Shown in pieces: positions 7,563-19,411 of a stretch of DNA of 64,000 bases (positions are counted from its first letter, which is position 1; every line of letters begins with the position of its first letter). The translations under genes and the position numbers were made by a program. The stretch comes from Neorhizobium galegae bv. orientalis str. HAMBI 540 (GTDB lineage Bacteria > Pseudomonadota > Alphaproteobacteria > Rhizobiales > Rhizobiaceae). The notes below the pieces were generated by a model that saw nothing but the letters and a program-made list of their open reading frames with translations, ran no database searches and had not been told where the DNA came from. Location of the stretch: NCBI RefSeq assembly GCF_000731315.1, contig NZ_HG938353.1, forward strand, positions 2,852,001-2,916,000, in the 5' to 3' direction.

Positions 7563-8432
7563 ATGAATGCCGAAGCGAATGCCGCGCAGAGCCTGCCGAG
7601 AGAGAAGGCCACCCACCCGGTCGACACCATGCCAGGGATGGAAGTGAAGGCCGCACCGACGCTTGCCGACGCGGATTCCGAAGCCTTTGTCGCCGAGGCG
7701 GTCGAGGATCTGGCCAAGTGCCATATCCCGTTCCTGCTGGCCGGCACGTTCGCCATCAGCGCCTATACGGGCATCACCCGCCAAACGAAGGATCTCGACA
7801 TCTTCTGCAAGGCCGGCGACTACGCCCGCATCCTCGCCCATTTCAAGGACAAGGGTTATCATATCGAGGTCGAGGATGACCGCTGGCTCGGCAAGGTGAA
7901 GAAGGGCCGGCACTTCTTCGACGTCATTTTCGCCGCCTCGAACGGCACGATGCCGATCAGCGACGCCTGGTTCGAAAATGCCCGCCAGATCGAGATGAAC
8001 GGCCACAAAGTGCGCATCATCGCGCCGACCGAACTGATCTGGTCGAAATGTTTCGTGCAGCTCCGCCACCGCTACGACGGCGGCGATATCGTCCACATGA
8101 TCCTGCGCGCCCACGACCAGATCGATTGGGAGCGGCTGCTGAACCATATGGAAGTGCACTGGGAAGTACTGCTGATCCACCTCCTGAACTTCCGCTGGAT
8201 CTACCCGACTGAGCGCGACAAGGTGCCGGACTGGCTGCTGGACGAGCTTCTCGACCGCCTGAAGGCGCAGCGCGAACTGCCGCTGCCGCAGATGAAGATC
8301 TGCCGCGGCCGCATGTTCAGCCGCGTGGATTTCGAGATCGACGTCAAGGAATGGGGTTTTGCAGACGTCGGCGGCGAAGGCGACCTTCGCGACGGCGTCG
8401 AAGAGGAAATGGCCCAAGGAGGCTTAGCGTGA
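7563..8432 (+). CDS. Nucleotidyltransferase-fold protein
   Basis: 289 residues. The MNT/AbiEii-like nucleotidyltransferase pattern is clear: LLAGTFAISAYTGI (about 59-71) followed by TKDLDIF with Asp77 and Asp79, then a third acidic position at Asp120 (HFFDVIF). These would bind two metals and transfer a nucleotide to an unknown target. A charged C-terminal region of about 100 residues carries HWEVLLIHLLNFRWIYP. The start at 7563 follows GGAGATCC. The stop overlaps the start of the metallophosphoesterase gene, so both are made together. Target and biological role unknown. Confidence 0.75.
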   Translation: MNAEANAAQSLPREKATHPVDTMPGMEVKAAPTLADADSEAFVAEAVEDLAKCHIPFLLAGTFAISAYTGITRQTKDLDIFCKAGDYARILAHFKDKGYHIEVEDDRWLGKVKKGRHFFDVIFAASNGTMPISDAWFENARQIEMNGHKVRIIAPTELIWSKCFVQLRHRYDGGDIVHMILRAHDQIDWERLLNHMEVHWEVLLIHLLNFRWIYPTERDKVPDWLLDELLDRLKAQRELPLPQMKICRGRMFSRVDFEIDVKEWGFADVGGEGDLRDGVEEEMAQGGLA

Positions 8433-9226
8433 GCAAAGCGACAGACGCGAAGAACGACACCGCCCAGACGGAAACAAAAAAGGCTGATACCGACAGGGCA
8501 TCAACGAAGAAGGCGAACGGCAAGCAGCGGATCGCTGCGATGGGCGACCTGCACATCAAGGAGCACGGTTCGGCGTCCTACAGGGAGCTGTTCAGCGAGA
8601 TCTCGCAAACAGCCGATATTCTGGTCCTGACTGGGGATCTGACCGATCTCGGCAAACCGAAGGAGGCGGAAATACTGGCCGCCGATCTGCGTTCCTGCTC
8701 CATCCCGATCGTCGGCGTCCTCGGCAATCACGACTACGAATGCGGCTGCGTCGAGGAGGTCACCCATATCCTGAAGGATGCCGGCGTCCACCTGCTGGAA
8801 GGCCAGGCCGTCGAGATCAACGGCGTCGGTTTCGCCGGCGCAAAGGGTTTCGCCGGCGGCTTCGGCCGCCACATGCTCGGCTCGTTCGGCGAGCCGGCCA
8901 TCAAGGCCATGGTCACCGAAAGCGTCGAGGAAACCATGCGGCTGGAAAACGCGTTACGCCAGGTTCGCTCGGAGCGGGCCATGGTCATTCTGCATTACGC
9001 GCCGATCCGCGAAACCGTGGTCGGCGAGCCGGAGGAGATTTATCCGTTTCTCGGCTCGTCTCGCCTTGCGGAAACCATCGACCGTTTTCCAGTCTCTGCC
9101 GTGGTCCACGGCCATGCCCATCGAGGCACTTATCATGGAAAGACACCCGGCGGCGCTCCGGTCTACAATGTCGCCTCGCATATTGAGAAGCCAACCGGGA
9201 AGCCCTATGCGCTGCTCGAGCTTTAG
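8429..9226 (+). CDS. Calcineurin-like metallophosphoesterase
   Basis: 265 residues from a GTG start that overlaps the upstream stop (GTGA) and has AAGGAGG 6-8 bases before it. All five phosphoesterase motifs are present: GDLHIKEH (Asp40, His42), LTGDLTDLG, GNHDYECG, VILHYAP and VHGHAHRGTYHG. The first 32 residues are Lys/Thr/Ala rich and probably disordered. It hydrolyses a phosphoester or phosphodiester, and coupling to the nucleotidyltransferase suggests the two act on the same modification or metabolite. No signal peptide, so cytoplasmic. Confidence 0.85.
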   Translation: MSKATDAKNDTAQTETKKADTDRASTKKANGKQRIAAMGDLHIKEHGSASYRELFSEISQTADILVLTGDLTDLGKPKEAEILAADLRSCSIPIVGVLGNHDYECGCVEEVTHILKDAGVHLLEGQAVEINGVGFAGAKGFAGGFGRHMLGSFGEPAIKAMVTESVEETMRLENALRQVRSERAMVILHYAPIRETVVGEPEEIYPFLGSSRLAETIDRFPVSAVVHGHAHRGTYHGKTPGGAPVYNVASHIEKPTGKPYALLEL

Positions 9227-9282
9227 TCCGTCATCGCGACCAAACTCCTCTGGACAGGACACCGGGCGGGAGGCCTAATTGT

Positions 9283-9633
9283 TCATCTAGGCTCGCTGAG
9301 TGCCGGATCGTGTCGGCATTTTGAAAGGGGCAGCTGGCGGGTGGAGTAAATCTGCCGGACGCTTCCGTCCTTGTCGGTCGAAACGTTCATGCAAAAGCAG
9401 GCGTAGCCATGGCTGTAGTTTATGGTCACATGCTCGCCCTCAGCCATGTCCTTGATCTTGTCCATGCCTTTGGCTTCGTAGCCGCCCTGAAGCATGATTA
9501 GCCATTCATTCTGGGCATCGATCAGCGTCCAGTTGCGCGGCGTCGGATTGACCAGCCAGCCGCAACGCGTTTCGGCAAGCGCCGCTGCCGGCACAAGCAT
9601 GCACGAGAAGCATATCGCAAGCAGTTTCTTCAT
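9283..9633 (-). CDS. Exported DUF4087-type protein
   Basis: 116 residues beginning MKKLLAICFSCMLVPAAALA, a standard signal peptide cut at ALA|ETRCG. The mature part RCGWLVNPTPRNWTLIDAQ with conserved Cys residues (ACFCMN, SKC) matches DUF4087, a periplasmic family of unknown function. The ATG at 9633 is preferred over its neighbour at 9636 because the GGGAGG ribosome site is then 5 bases away. It ends about 50 bases after the phosphoesterase stop, convergent. Confidence 0.75.
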   Translation of the reverse strand: MKKLLAICFSCMLVPAAALAETRCGWLVNPTPRNWTLIDAQNEWLIMLQGGYEAKGMDKIKDMAEGEHVTINYSHGYACFCMNVSTDKDGSVRQIYSTRQLPLSKCRHDPALSEPR

Positions 9634-9706
9634 CATCGCCTCCCGTTCAACCCACGAGTAGCCTGCGGTGATCCGGCTGTCCACAGGGACTTGGTACCGA
9701 TATGCT

Positions 9707-9800
9707 CACATGCAGCGCATGCCCCAGCGCCTTCAGCGCCGCCTCGGCAGACGCCTCCGACTGCGTCGGATGCGCATGGATCGTCCCGGCGACATCCTCA
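9707..9800 (-). pseudogene. Relic second copy of the lpd 3' end
   Basis: Read on the minus strand this segment encodes [20 protein letters not shown] and then [11 protein letters not shown], almost the same as the last 30 residues of the dihydrolipoyl dehydrogenase whose own 3' end is at 10161-10257. By eye about eight of 93 bases differ. There is no upstream reading frame for the rest of the enzyme, and the stop context is altered. It is a direct repeat in the same orientation, 363 bases away from the functional copy, enclosing a small membrane-protein gene. Confidence 0.8.
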
Positions 9801-9859
9801 GTCGTGCCACCGTCTCCGTAGGAGAACCGAAACGGCGCAAAACGAGGAAATCCCTGCCC

Positions 9860-10045
9860 CTACTCGAAGAGTACGTCCCACATCAGCGAACCGAATAGGA
9901 ATAGAAAGCATAGGACCGCGAAACCAACATTCGCGTGACGACTACCAAAATACAGGCTTCCATACAGAAGCCGGCGGAGAGCCATGTGGCCGATGATCAG
10001 GAGAGCAACGAAAATCGCCAGCGCTACCTTTTGGCCATCAATCAT
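9860..10045 (-). CDS. Putative small two-segment membrane protein (61 aa)
   Basis: Begins MIDGQKVALAIFVALLIIGH and has a second hydrophobic stretch NVGFAVLCFLFLFGSLMWDV. A GGAG lies about 11 bases before the ATG. No family recognised. It sits between the two copies of the lpd 3' end and so may have arrived with, or been created by, that duplication. Confidence 0.4.
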   Translation of the reverse strand: MIDGQKVALAIFVALLIIGHMALRRLLYGSLYFGSRHANVGFAVLCFLFLFGSLMWDVLFE

Positions 10046-10160
10046 GGGAACACTCTCCGAGAAATGTCGCCGACACACCTAGCGAAATAGTGTTAACGGC
10101 CAATCCTCGTTGAGAGCCTGCTCCTCCCAAGACTCGAACGGCGGCTGATCCTTGTCAGCC

Positions 10161-11579
10161 TCACACATGCAGCGCATGTCCCAGCGCCTTCAGCGCCGCC
10201 TCGGCAAACGCCTCCGACTGCGTCGGGTGGGCATGGATCGTCCCCGCAAGATCCTCCAGCCGCGCCCCCATCTCGATCGCCAGCGAGAACGCGGCCGAGA
10301 GTTCGGAAATCCCCACCCCGACACCTTGGATGCCGAGGACCAGGTGATTGTCGGCCCGCGCCACGACCCGCACGAAGCCCTCCTCCGTCGACAGCGTCAT
10401 CGCCCGGCCATTGGCGGAAAACGGGAACTGGCCGATCTTTATCTCGCGGCCCGCCGCCCTCGCCTCGTCCGGTGACATGCCCACCGAGACGATCTCCGGG
10501 TCCGTGAAGCAGACGGCGGGAATGGCGCGCTTGTCCCAGGAGCGCCGCTTGCCGGAAACGATCTCCGCCACCATCTCGCCCTGCGCCATCGCCCGATGCG
10601 CCAGCATCGGCTCGCCGGTCACGTCGCCGACCGCATAGATGCCGCGCATCGAGGTGCGGCACTGTTCGTCGACCCGCAAGAACCGACCGTCCATGTCGAG
10701 TTCCAGCTCCTCCCGGCCCCAGCCTTCGGTGACCGGCTTGCGCCCGACGGTGACGAGGATCTTGTCGGCGGCGATGCGCCTTTCCTCGCCGGAAGCGGTC
10801 TCCGCCAGCAGAGCCTCGCCATTCGAAGACATGCCCTTGACCTTGGTGCCGAGCAGAACCTCGACACCCAAGGCCGCCAGCCGCCTGGCGACCGGCTGGG
10901 TAAGCTGCGTATCGTAGAGCGGCAGGATGCGGTCGAGCGCCTCGACGATCGTCACCTTCGCTCCGAGCTTGGCAAAGGCGAGCCCAAGTTCGAGGCCGAT
11001 ATAACCGGCGCCGACCACCGCCAGCCTCGCAGGCACCTCGGTCAGGGACAGCGCGCCGGTGGAGGAGATCACCTTAGCCCCGGAAGGCGATGCCGCCCCC
11101 CCGAACAGCAGCATCGGCAATTCGACCGGTGCCGAACCGGTGGCAATGACGATGTTTTCGGCGCGGATGACCTGTTCGCCGGTTTCTGTTTCGACTGCGA
11201 CCGTCTTGCCGTCCCGGAATTTTGCTCGCCCGACGACGATCTTGACGCCTGCCTTCTTCAACAGACCGGCAACACCGAGCGTCAGCCGGCCGGTAATGCC
11301 GTCCTTCCAGGCCATGGTTTTTGCGAGGTCGATGGTCGGATTATCGGCCTTGATGCCCATGGCATTTTTGCCAGCTGCCATTGCGACGGTCTTCGCGAAA
11401 TCGTCGGCGGCATGGATGATCGCCTTGGAGGGAATACAGCCGATATTGAGGCAGGTGCCGCCCGGCTTCGCCATCTCGACGATGACCGTGTCGACCCCCA
11501 GCTGGCCGGCCCGGATGGCGCAGACATAGCCTCCCGGACCGGCCCCGATGACGAGGAGCTTGCAGGTGATCTCTTTCAT
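10161..11579 (-). CDS. lpdV: Dihydrolipoyl dehydrogenase (E3) of the branched-chain ketoacid complex
   Basis: 472 residues; reoxidises the lipoyl arm of the E2 subunit, passing electrons to NAD. FAD-binding GAGPGGYVCAIRAGQLG, the redox-active disulfide GGTCLNIGCIPSKA, the NAD-binding GAGYIGLELGLAFAKLG and the C-terminal active-site [10 protein letters not shown] (His-Glu) are all present. It lies 15 bases after bkdB and is the last gene of the operon, so a dedicated E3. The final 30 codons are duplicated at 9707-9800. Confidence 0.95.
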   Translation of the reverse strand: MKEITCKLLVIGAGPGGYVCAIRAGQLGVDTVIVEMAKPGGTCLNIGCIPSKAIIHAADDFAKTVAMAAGKNAMGIKADNPTIDLAKTMAWKDGITGRLTLGVAGLLKKAGVKIVVGRAKFRDGKTVAVETETGEQVIRAENIVIATGSAPVELPMLLFGGAASPSGAKVISSTGALSLTEVPARLAVVGAGYIGLELGLAFAKLGAKVTIVEALDRILPLYDTQLTQPVARRLAALGVEVLLGTKVKGMSSNGEALLAETASGEERRIAADKILVTVGRKPVTEGWGREELELDMDGRFLRVDEQCRTSMRGIYAVGDVTGEPMLAHRAMAQGEMVAEIVSGKRRSWDKRAIPAVCFTDPEIVSVGMSPDEARAAGREIKIGQFPFSANGRAMTLSTEEGFVRVVARADNHLVLGIQGVGVGISELSAAFSLAIEMGARLEDLAGTIHAHPTQSEAFAEAALKALGHALHV

Positions 11580-11594
11580 TGTTCTTTTCTCACC

Positions 11595-12896
11595 TCACTC
11601 CTCGACGAAGATTAGCGCCGGCGTTTCCATCAGCGCCTTCAGGCGCTGCACGAATGTCGCGGCATCCCAGCCGTCGATCACCCGGTGATCGAAGCTGGAG
11701 GACAGGTTCATCATCTTGCGCGGCACGAACTGCGTCCCGTCCCAATGCGGCCGGACAGCGAGCTTGTTGACGCCGATGATCGCCACTTCCGGATGGTTGA
11801 TGACCGGAGTCGAGACGATGCCGCCCATCGCGCCGAGCGAACTGATGGTGATCGTCGAGCCCGACAATTCCTCGCGCAAGGCCGTGCCGTTCTTGGCCGC
11901 ATCGCTTAACCGTGCCACTTCCCGGGCGCAGTCGAAGATGTCGCGCGCTTCGGCATGTTTGACCACCGGCACGACGAGCCCCGACGGCGTCTGCGCCGCG
12001 ATGCCGATATGCACGCCGCCATATTGGCGGATGATGCCGGCTTCGTCGTCGTAAAGCGCGTTGATGCCCGGCTGTTCGGCGATCGCCTTGACCATCGCCC
12101 GCATCAGGAAAGGCAGGATGGTGAGTTTCGGCCGGCCGGGCTTCTGGGTGCCGTTCATGCGGGTCCGCAGCTCTTCTAAGGCGGTCATGTCGATCTCCTC
12201 CACATAGGTGATGTGGGGGATGCGGGATTTCGACAGCGCCATCTTCTCGGCGATCCGGCGGCGCAGCCCGACGACCTTGACCTCCTGCACCGCCTTGTTC
12301 GGCTGCAGCCCGGCGGCGACAGCCCCGCCGCCACCCTGGCTGTTCAGGAACGCATCCAGATCATCATGGGTAATACGGCCGGCCGGACCTGTGCCCGGGA
12401 CCTGCCGAAGGTCGATGCCCGCCTCCTTCGCCCGGAGACGCACGGCCGGCGGTGCCAGCGGTTTTTCACCTTCCGCGCGGGGTGCTCCAACGGGATGGGA
12501 CAGCGGTCTGGCGACGGGCGGTGATGCGGCAATCTCAGCTTTTGGTTTAAGAGGCTCAACCTTTTTCTCAGATGCCGGCTCGGCGGCTGCAACGGTCAGA
12601 ACAACCGGTTTGAGCTGCGGCTCTTCCCCGCTATCGCCGCCGTCGGCCCCCTCGCCCGCGATCCTGATCTTGAGGATGACAGTGCCGGTGGCGATTATAT
12701 CGCCGATCTCGCCGTGCCGGAAGGTTACCTCCCCGTCCACAGGCGACGGGATCTCCACCGTCGCCTTGCCGGTCATCACGGCGGCGAGCACCATGTCCTC
12801 GCGCACCAGATCACCGACGTTGACGTGCCATTCCACCAGTTCGGCTTCCGCGACCCCTTCGCCGACATCAGGCAGCTTGATGAGTTTTTCCGCCAT
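11595..12896 (-). CDS. bkdB: Branched-chain ketoacid dehydrogenase E2 (dihydrolipoyl acyltransferase)
   Basis: 433 residues. An N-terminal lipoyl domain has the lipoylated Lys in VMTGKATVEIPSP; an Ala/Pro/Glu-rich linker follows; the peripheral-subunit binding domain is at PAVRLRAKEAGIDLRQVPGT; the C-terminal catalytic domain ends with SSSFDHRVIDGWDAATF, the HxxxDG active site. It forms the core of the complex that turns branched 2-ketoacids into acyl-CoAs. It starts 3 bases after the E1 beta stop. Confidence 0.95.
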   Translation of the reverse strand: MAEKLIKLPDVGEGVAEAELVEWHVNVGDLVREDMVLAAVMTGKATVEIPSPVDGEVTFRHGEIGDIIATGTVILKIRIAGEGADGGDSGEEPQLKPVVLTVAAAEPASEKKVEPLKPKAEIAASPPVARPLSHPVGAPRAEGEKPLAPPAVRLRAKEAGIDLRQVPGTGPAGRITHDDLDAFLNSQGGGGAVAAGLQPNKAVQEVKVVGLRRRIAEKMALSKSRIPHITYVEEIDMTALEELRTRMNGTQKPGRPKLTILPFLMRAMVKAIAEQPGINALYDDEAGIIRQYGGVHIGIAAQTPSGLVVPVVKHAEARDIFDCAREVARLSDAAKNGTALREELSGSTITISSLGAMGGIVSTPVINHPEVAIIGVNKLAVRPHWDGTQFVPRKMMNLSSSFDHRVIDGWDAATFVQRLKALMETPALIFVEE

Positions 12897-12899
12897 ATC

Positions 12900-13913
12900 T
12901 CAGGCCTCCATCATGTCGCGCAGCGCCCGGCCGACACGGGCCGGCCCCGGAAAATAATCCCATTCCTGCGCATGCGGATAAGGCGTGTCCCAGCCCGCCA
13001 CCCGGATGACCGGCGCTTCGAGTTGGTAGAAGCAGTGCTCCTGCACCAGCGCCGCCAGTTCCGCCCCGAAGCCGGAAGTGAGCGTCGCCTCGTGCACCAC
13101 CAGGCATCGGCCAGTCTTCTTCACCGAAGTGACGATGGTTTCGAGGTCGAGCGGCATCAGGGTGCGCAGGTCGATCACCTCCGCGTCGATGCCGGTTTCC
13201 TCAGCCGTCGCCTCGGCCACATGCACCATCGTGCCATAGGCGAGCACGGTGACCGCCGAGCCCGGCCGCCGCACCACCGCCTTGCCGAGCGGCACGACAT
13301 AGTGCTCTGCCGGCACCTCGCCGAGCGGATGGCCCGCCCAGGACGTCACCGGCCGATCATGATGGCCGTCGAACGGGCCGTTATAGAGCCGCTTCGGCTC
13401 GAGAAAGATCACCGGATCCGGGTTCTCGATCGACGCGATCAGCAGGCCCTTCGCGTCATAGGGGTTGGAGGGCACCACGACCTGCAGGCCGCAGACATGG
13501 GTGAACAGCGCCTCGGGGCTCTGACTGTGTGTCTGGCCGCCAAAAATGCCGCCGCCGGTCGGCATCCGCACGGTGATGCCGCAGGTGAAATCGCCGTTGG
13601 AGCGATAGCGCAGCCGCGCCGCTTCCTGGGTGAGCTGGTCGTAGGCCGGATACATGTAATCGGCGAACTGGATCTCGACGCAGGGTTTCAGCCCATAGGC
13701 CGCCATGCCGATCGCGGCCCCGACAATGCCGGATTCGTTGATCGGCGCGTCGAAGCAGCGCGTCTTGCCGTATTTCTGCTGCAGCCCCTGGGTGCCGCGG
13801 AAGACGCCGCCGAAATAACCGACATCCTCGCCGAACACGACCACATCGTCGTCGCGCTCCATGGAGACATCCATGGCACTCCGGATCGCCTCGATCATCG
13901 TCATGCGCGGCAT
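12900..13913 (-). CDS. bkdA2: Branched-chain ketoacid dehydrogenase E1 beta
   Basis: 337 residues of the transketolase pyrimidine/C-terminal domain family. Features seen: VVVFGEDVGYFGGVFRGTQG near the N-terminus with the conserved Glu that activates thiamine diphosphate, CFDAPINESGIVGAAIGMA and FLEPKRLYNG. It pairs with E1 alpha to decarboxylate 2-ketoisovalerate and related acids. It follows a 319-base gap containing a mosaic repeat, unlike every other junction in this operon (3-38 bases). Confidence 0.95.
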   Translation of the reverse strand: MPRMTMIEAIRSAMDVSMERDDDVVVFGEDVGYFGGVFRGTQGLQQKYGKTRCFDAPINESGIVGAAIGMAAYGLKPCVEIQFADYMYPAYDQLTQEAARLRYRSNGDFTCGITVRMPTGGGIFGGQTHSQSPEALFTHVCGLQVVVPSNPYDAKGLLIASIENPDPVIFLEPKRLYNGPFDGHHDRPVTSWAGHPLGEVPAEHYVVPLGKAVVRRPGSAVTVLAYGTMVHVAEATAEETGIDAEVIDLRTLMPLDLETIVTSVKKTGRCLVVHEATLTSGFGAELAALVQEHCFYQLEAPVIRVAGWDTPYPHAQEWDYFPGPARVGRALRDMMEA

Positions 13914-14018
13914 GGGAGGACCTCCGGGGAGAGTTTGGTGCTGCCGATATGGCCCTCGCCACCTTCACCCCGTAAACGGGTTGAAGGGGACACGACGACG
14001 CCGCGGCAAACTCCCGAT

Positions 14019-14156
14019 GATCTCCCCCCTTGAGGGGGAGATGTCACCGAAGGTGACAGAGGGGGGTGGCGACGGTGCGGCCAAGCGGAAGGTTGCTGTG
14101 GTGCGGAGACACCCCCCTCTGCCCTGCCGGGCATCTCCCCCTCAAGGGGGGAGATC
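14019..14156. repeat. MITE-like palindromic mosaic element inside the bkd operon
   Basis: A 138-base element whose outermost 25 bases (14019-14043 and 14132-14156) are perfect inverted copies; each end is itself a hairpin (ATCTCCCCC / GGGGGAGAT at the left). Inner inverted copies CAGAGGGGGGTG and CACCCCCCTCTG extend the terminal repeats to about 50 bases. A further hairpin-prone stretch (CCGT/ACGG) is at 13970-13985. It has no reading frame. Elements of this type are frequent intergenic repeats in rhizobia. It lies in the transcribed gap between E1 alpha and E1 beta. Confidence 0.8.
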
Positions 14157-14232
14157 GGCAAGAAGCGCCGCCCATCTCCCCATCCACCGGAGACAAAAGA
14201 CGCGAAGACACACAGCCCGCTCATCACCATCC

Positions 14233-15489
<1,257 letters not shown>

Positions 15490-15503
15490 TCAAAATCAGT
15501 CGT

Positions 15504-16271
15504 TCAACGCGGCGCCATCCGCAGCGCTCCGTCGAGGCGGATCACTTCGCCGTTCAGCATCGGGTTTTCGATGATGTCGCGCACCAGCCGCGCGAATTCC
15601 GCCGGCCGGCCGAGCCGCGGCGGAAACGGCACCGATTTGCCCAGCGAGGCACGCACCTCCTCGGAAAATCCGGCCATCATCGGCGTCTCGAATATGCCGG
15701 GCGCGATCGTCATCATCCTTATGCCGTCGCGGGCAAGCTCGCGAGCGATCGGCAACGTCATGCCGGCCACCGCCGCCTTGGAGGCCGAATAGGCCGCCTG
15801 CCCGATCTGCCCGTCATAGGCGGCGACCGAGGCGGTGGCGACCAGCACGCCGCGCTCGCCCTCCTCGTTCGGCTCGCTCCTCGCGATCGCCTGCGCCACC
15901 AGCCGGATCACGTTGAACGTACCGACGGTGTTGATCTCCAGCGCGCGGGCAAAGCTTTCCAGCGCATGGATACCCTGCTTGCCGAGCACCTTTTCCGACG
16001 GCGCGATGCCGGCGCAGCAGACGGCCCCGCGGATCGGGCCATTGGCGGCCTCGGCCTTGGCGACCGCGTTCTCGACCGCCTCGCCGCTGCGGACATCGGT
16101 CTTGATGAAGATCGCACCCTTGCCGAGTTCGCTCGCCCTCGCCTCACCGCCGGTCTCGTCGAGGTCGAGCAAAGCCACGCAACCGCCAGCTTCGACAAGC
16201 ATTTTAGCTGTCGCGAGCCCAAGGCCGGAAGCGGCACCGGTCACCAGAAAGTTTCCGCCGTCTATGCGCAT
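15504..16271 (-). CDS. SDR dehydrogenase, probable 3-hydroxy-acyl-CoA dehydrogenase type 2
   Basis: 255 residues, classical short-chain dehydrogenase: TGAASGLGLATA cofactor loop, Asp in LLDLDE indicating NAD preference, CCAGIAP, catalytic Ser in TASVAAYDG and YSASK. The overall pattern (GGNFLVTGAASGLG ... TIAPGIFETPMM) resembles the HSD10 / 3-hydroxy-2-methylbutyryl-CoA dehydrogenase group, fitting isoleucine breakdown. It sits between the acyl-CoA dehydrogenase and E1 alpha in the same operon (gaps 11 and 38 bases). Confidence 0.88.
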   Translation of the reverse strand: MRIDGGNFLVTGAASGLGLATAKMLVEAGGCVALLDLDETGGEARASELGKGAIFIKTDVRSGEAVENAVAKAEAANGPIRGAVCCAGIAPSEKVLGKQGIHALESFARALEINTVGTFNVIRLVAQAIARSEPNEEGERGVLVATASVAAYDGQIGQAAYSASKAAVAGMTLPIARELARDGIRMMTIAPGIFETPMMAGFSEEVRASLGKSVPFPPRLGRPAEFARLVRDIIENPMLNGEVIRLDGALRMAPR

Positions 16272-16282
16272 CCCGATCCTCC

Positions 16283-17413
16283 TCAGTTCGCCAGGCCGCG
16301 GGCGATGATGATCTTCTGGATGTCGGACGTGCCCTCGTAGATCTGGCAGACGCGGACATCGCGATAGATGCGCTCGACCGGGAAATCGGAAATGTAGCCG
16401 TAGCCGCCGAGCGTCTGGATCGCCGCCGAACAGACCTTTTCCGCCATCTCGGAGGCAAACAGCTTAGCCATGCAGGCTTCGTCGAGACACGGCGCGCCGC
16501 GATCCTTCAGCCGCGCCGCATGCAGTACGAGCTGCCGCGCCGCCTCGATCTGCGTCTTAGCATCCGCCAGCCGGAAGGCGACGGCCTGGTGATCGAGCAG
16601 CAGCTTTCCAAAGGTCTTGCGCTCCTTGGCATAGGTGAGCGCCACGTCGAACGCCGCCTGCGCCATGCCGACGCATTGCGCAGCGATGCCGATCCGGCCC
16701 GCCTCCAGCCCGGACAGCGCGATCTTCAAACCGGCGCCTTCCGCCCCGATCCGCTGGCTTTCCGGGATGCGCAGGTTGTCGAACATCAGCGCGGCGGTAT
16801 CCGAGGCCTTCTGGCCAAGCTTGTCCTCTATCTTGGAGACTGAAAATCCGGGCACATCGGTCGATGTGACGAAGGCGGAGATGCCGCGCTTGCCGGCGCT
16901 GGGATCGGTGACCGCGAAGATGATCACCGTGCCGGCGATCTTGCCGGACGTAATGAACATCTTCGAACCGTTGATGACATAGTCGCTGCCGTCCCTTACG
17001 GCGCGGGTGCGGATCGCCGCGGCATCCGAGCCGGTATCGGCCTCGGTCAGCGCAAAGGCGCCGATATGGCGGCCTTCCGCGAGCGGGCGGAGAAACCGTT
17101 CCTTCTGGTCATCGGACGCGTGCATGTCGAGGAGGGAGCAGACCGGGGAATTGTGGACGCTGACCAGCGTCGAGACCGCGCCGTCGCCCGCCGCGATCTC
17201 CATCAGCGCCCAGGCATAGGCGACATAGGAACAGCCGACGCCGCCCCATTCCTCCGCCGTGCGCATGCCGAGAAACCCGAGTTCGCCGAGTTGTTTCAGA
17301 ACGTCCGGCTCGATCGCGTGCGACTTGTCGCGCGCGGCAGCTCCGGGCTTCAGCACCTCCCGGGAAAACTCCGCGGCAGTCGAGCGGATAAGCTCTTCTT
17401 CCTCAGTTAGCAT
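16283..17413 (-). CDS. Acyl-CoA dehydrogenase (branched-chain type)
   Basis: 376 residues, flavoprotein that introduces the alpha-beta double bond in short branched acyl-CoAs. ALTEADTGSDAAAIRTRA and FITSGKIAGTVIIFAV are FAD/substrate-binding signatures, TLGGYGYISDFPVERIYRD is the second family signature, and the catalytic Glu is in QIYEGTSDIQKII. First gene of the leftward operon. The substrate (isobutyryl-, 2-methylbutyryl- or isovaleryl-CoA) cannot be fixed by reading. Promoter expected in 17414-17599, shared with treZ. Confidence 0.9.
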   Translation of the reverse strand: MLTEEEELIRSTAAEFSREVLKPGAAARDKSHAIEPDVLKQLGELGFLGMRTAEEWGGVGCSYVAYAWALMEIAAGDGAVSTLVSVHNSPVCSLLDMHASDDQKERFLRPLAEGRHIGAFALTEADTGSDAAAIRTRAVRDGSDYVINGSKMFITSGKIAGTVIIFAVTDPSAGKRGISAFVTSTDVPGFSVSKIEDKLGQKASDTAALMFDNLRIPESQRIGAEGAGLKIALSGLEAGRIGIAAQCVGMAQAAFDVALTYAKERKTFGKLLLDHQAVAFRLADAKTQIEAARQLVLHAARLKDRGAPCLDEACMAKLFASEMAEKVCSAAIQTLGGYGYISDFPVERIYRDVRVCQIYEGTSDIQKIIIARGLAN

Positions 17414-17599
17414 GCACTGATCTCCTCCCCGAAACCGCCTGCATGAGTGCTAAATTAGGACCGAACCGGCCCGGCGACTACTCCTTTGAACTTGTTATTT
17501 GTTACCCTGGCGCGCAATTTTATTGCGCCCATGCCCCACAATGGAACTCGAAGCCTCTTCGGCCGTTTGCCGGTCTCTCTCAACCAGGGGCTCGACAGC

Positions 17600-19407
<1,808 letters not shown>

Positions 19408-19411
<4 letters not shown>

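Noticed and set aside
6867..8417. 516-codon minus-strand frame
   Set aside because: Only its last 62 codons (DUF3008, with own ribosome site) look real; the rest is antisense to the nucleotidyltransferase and a small acidic gene and has no domain.
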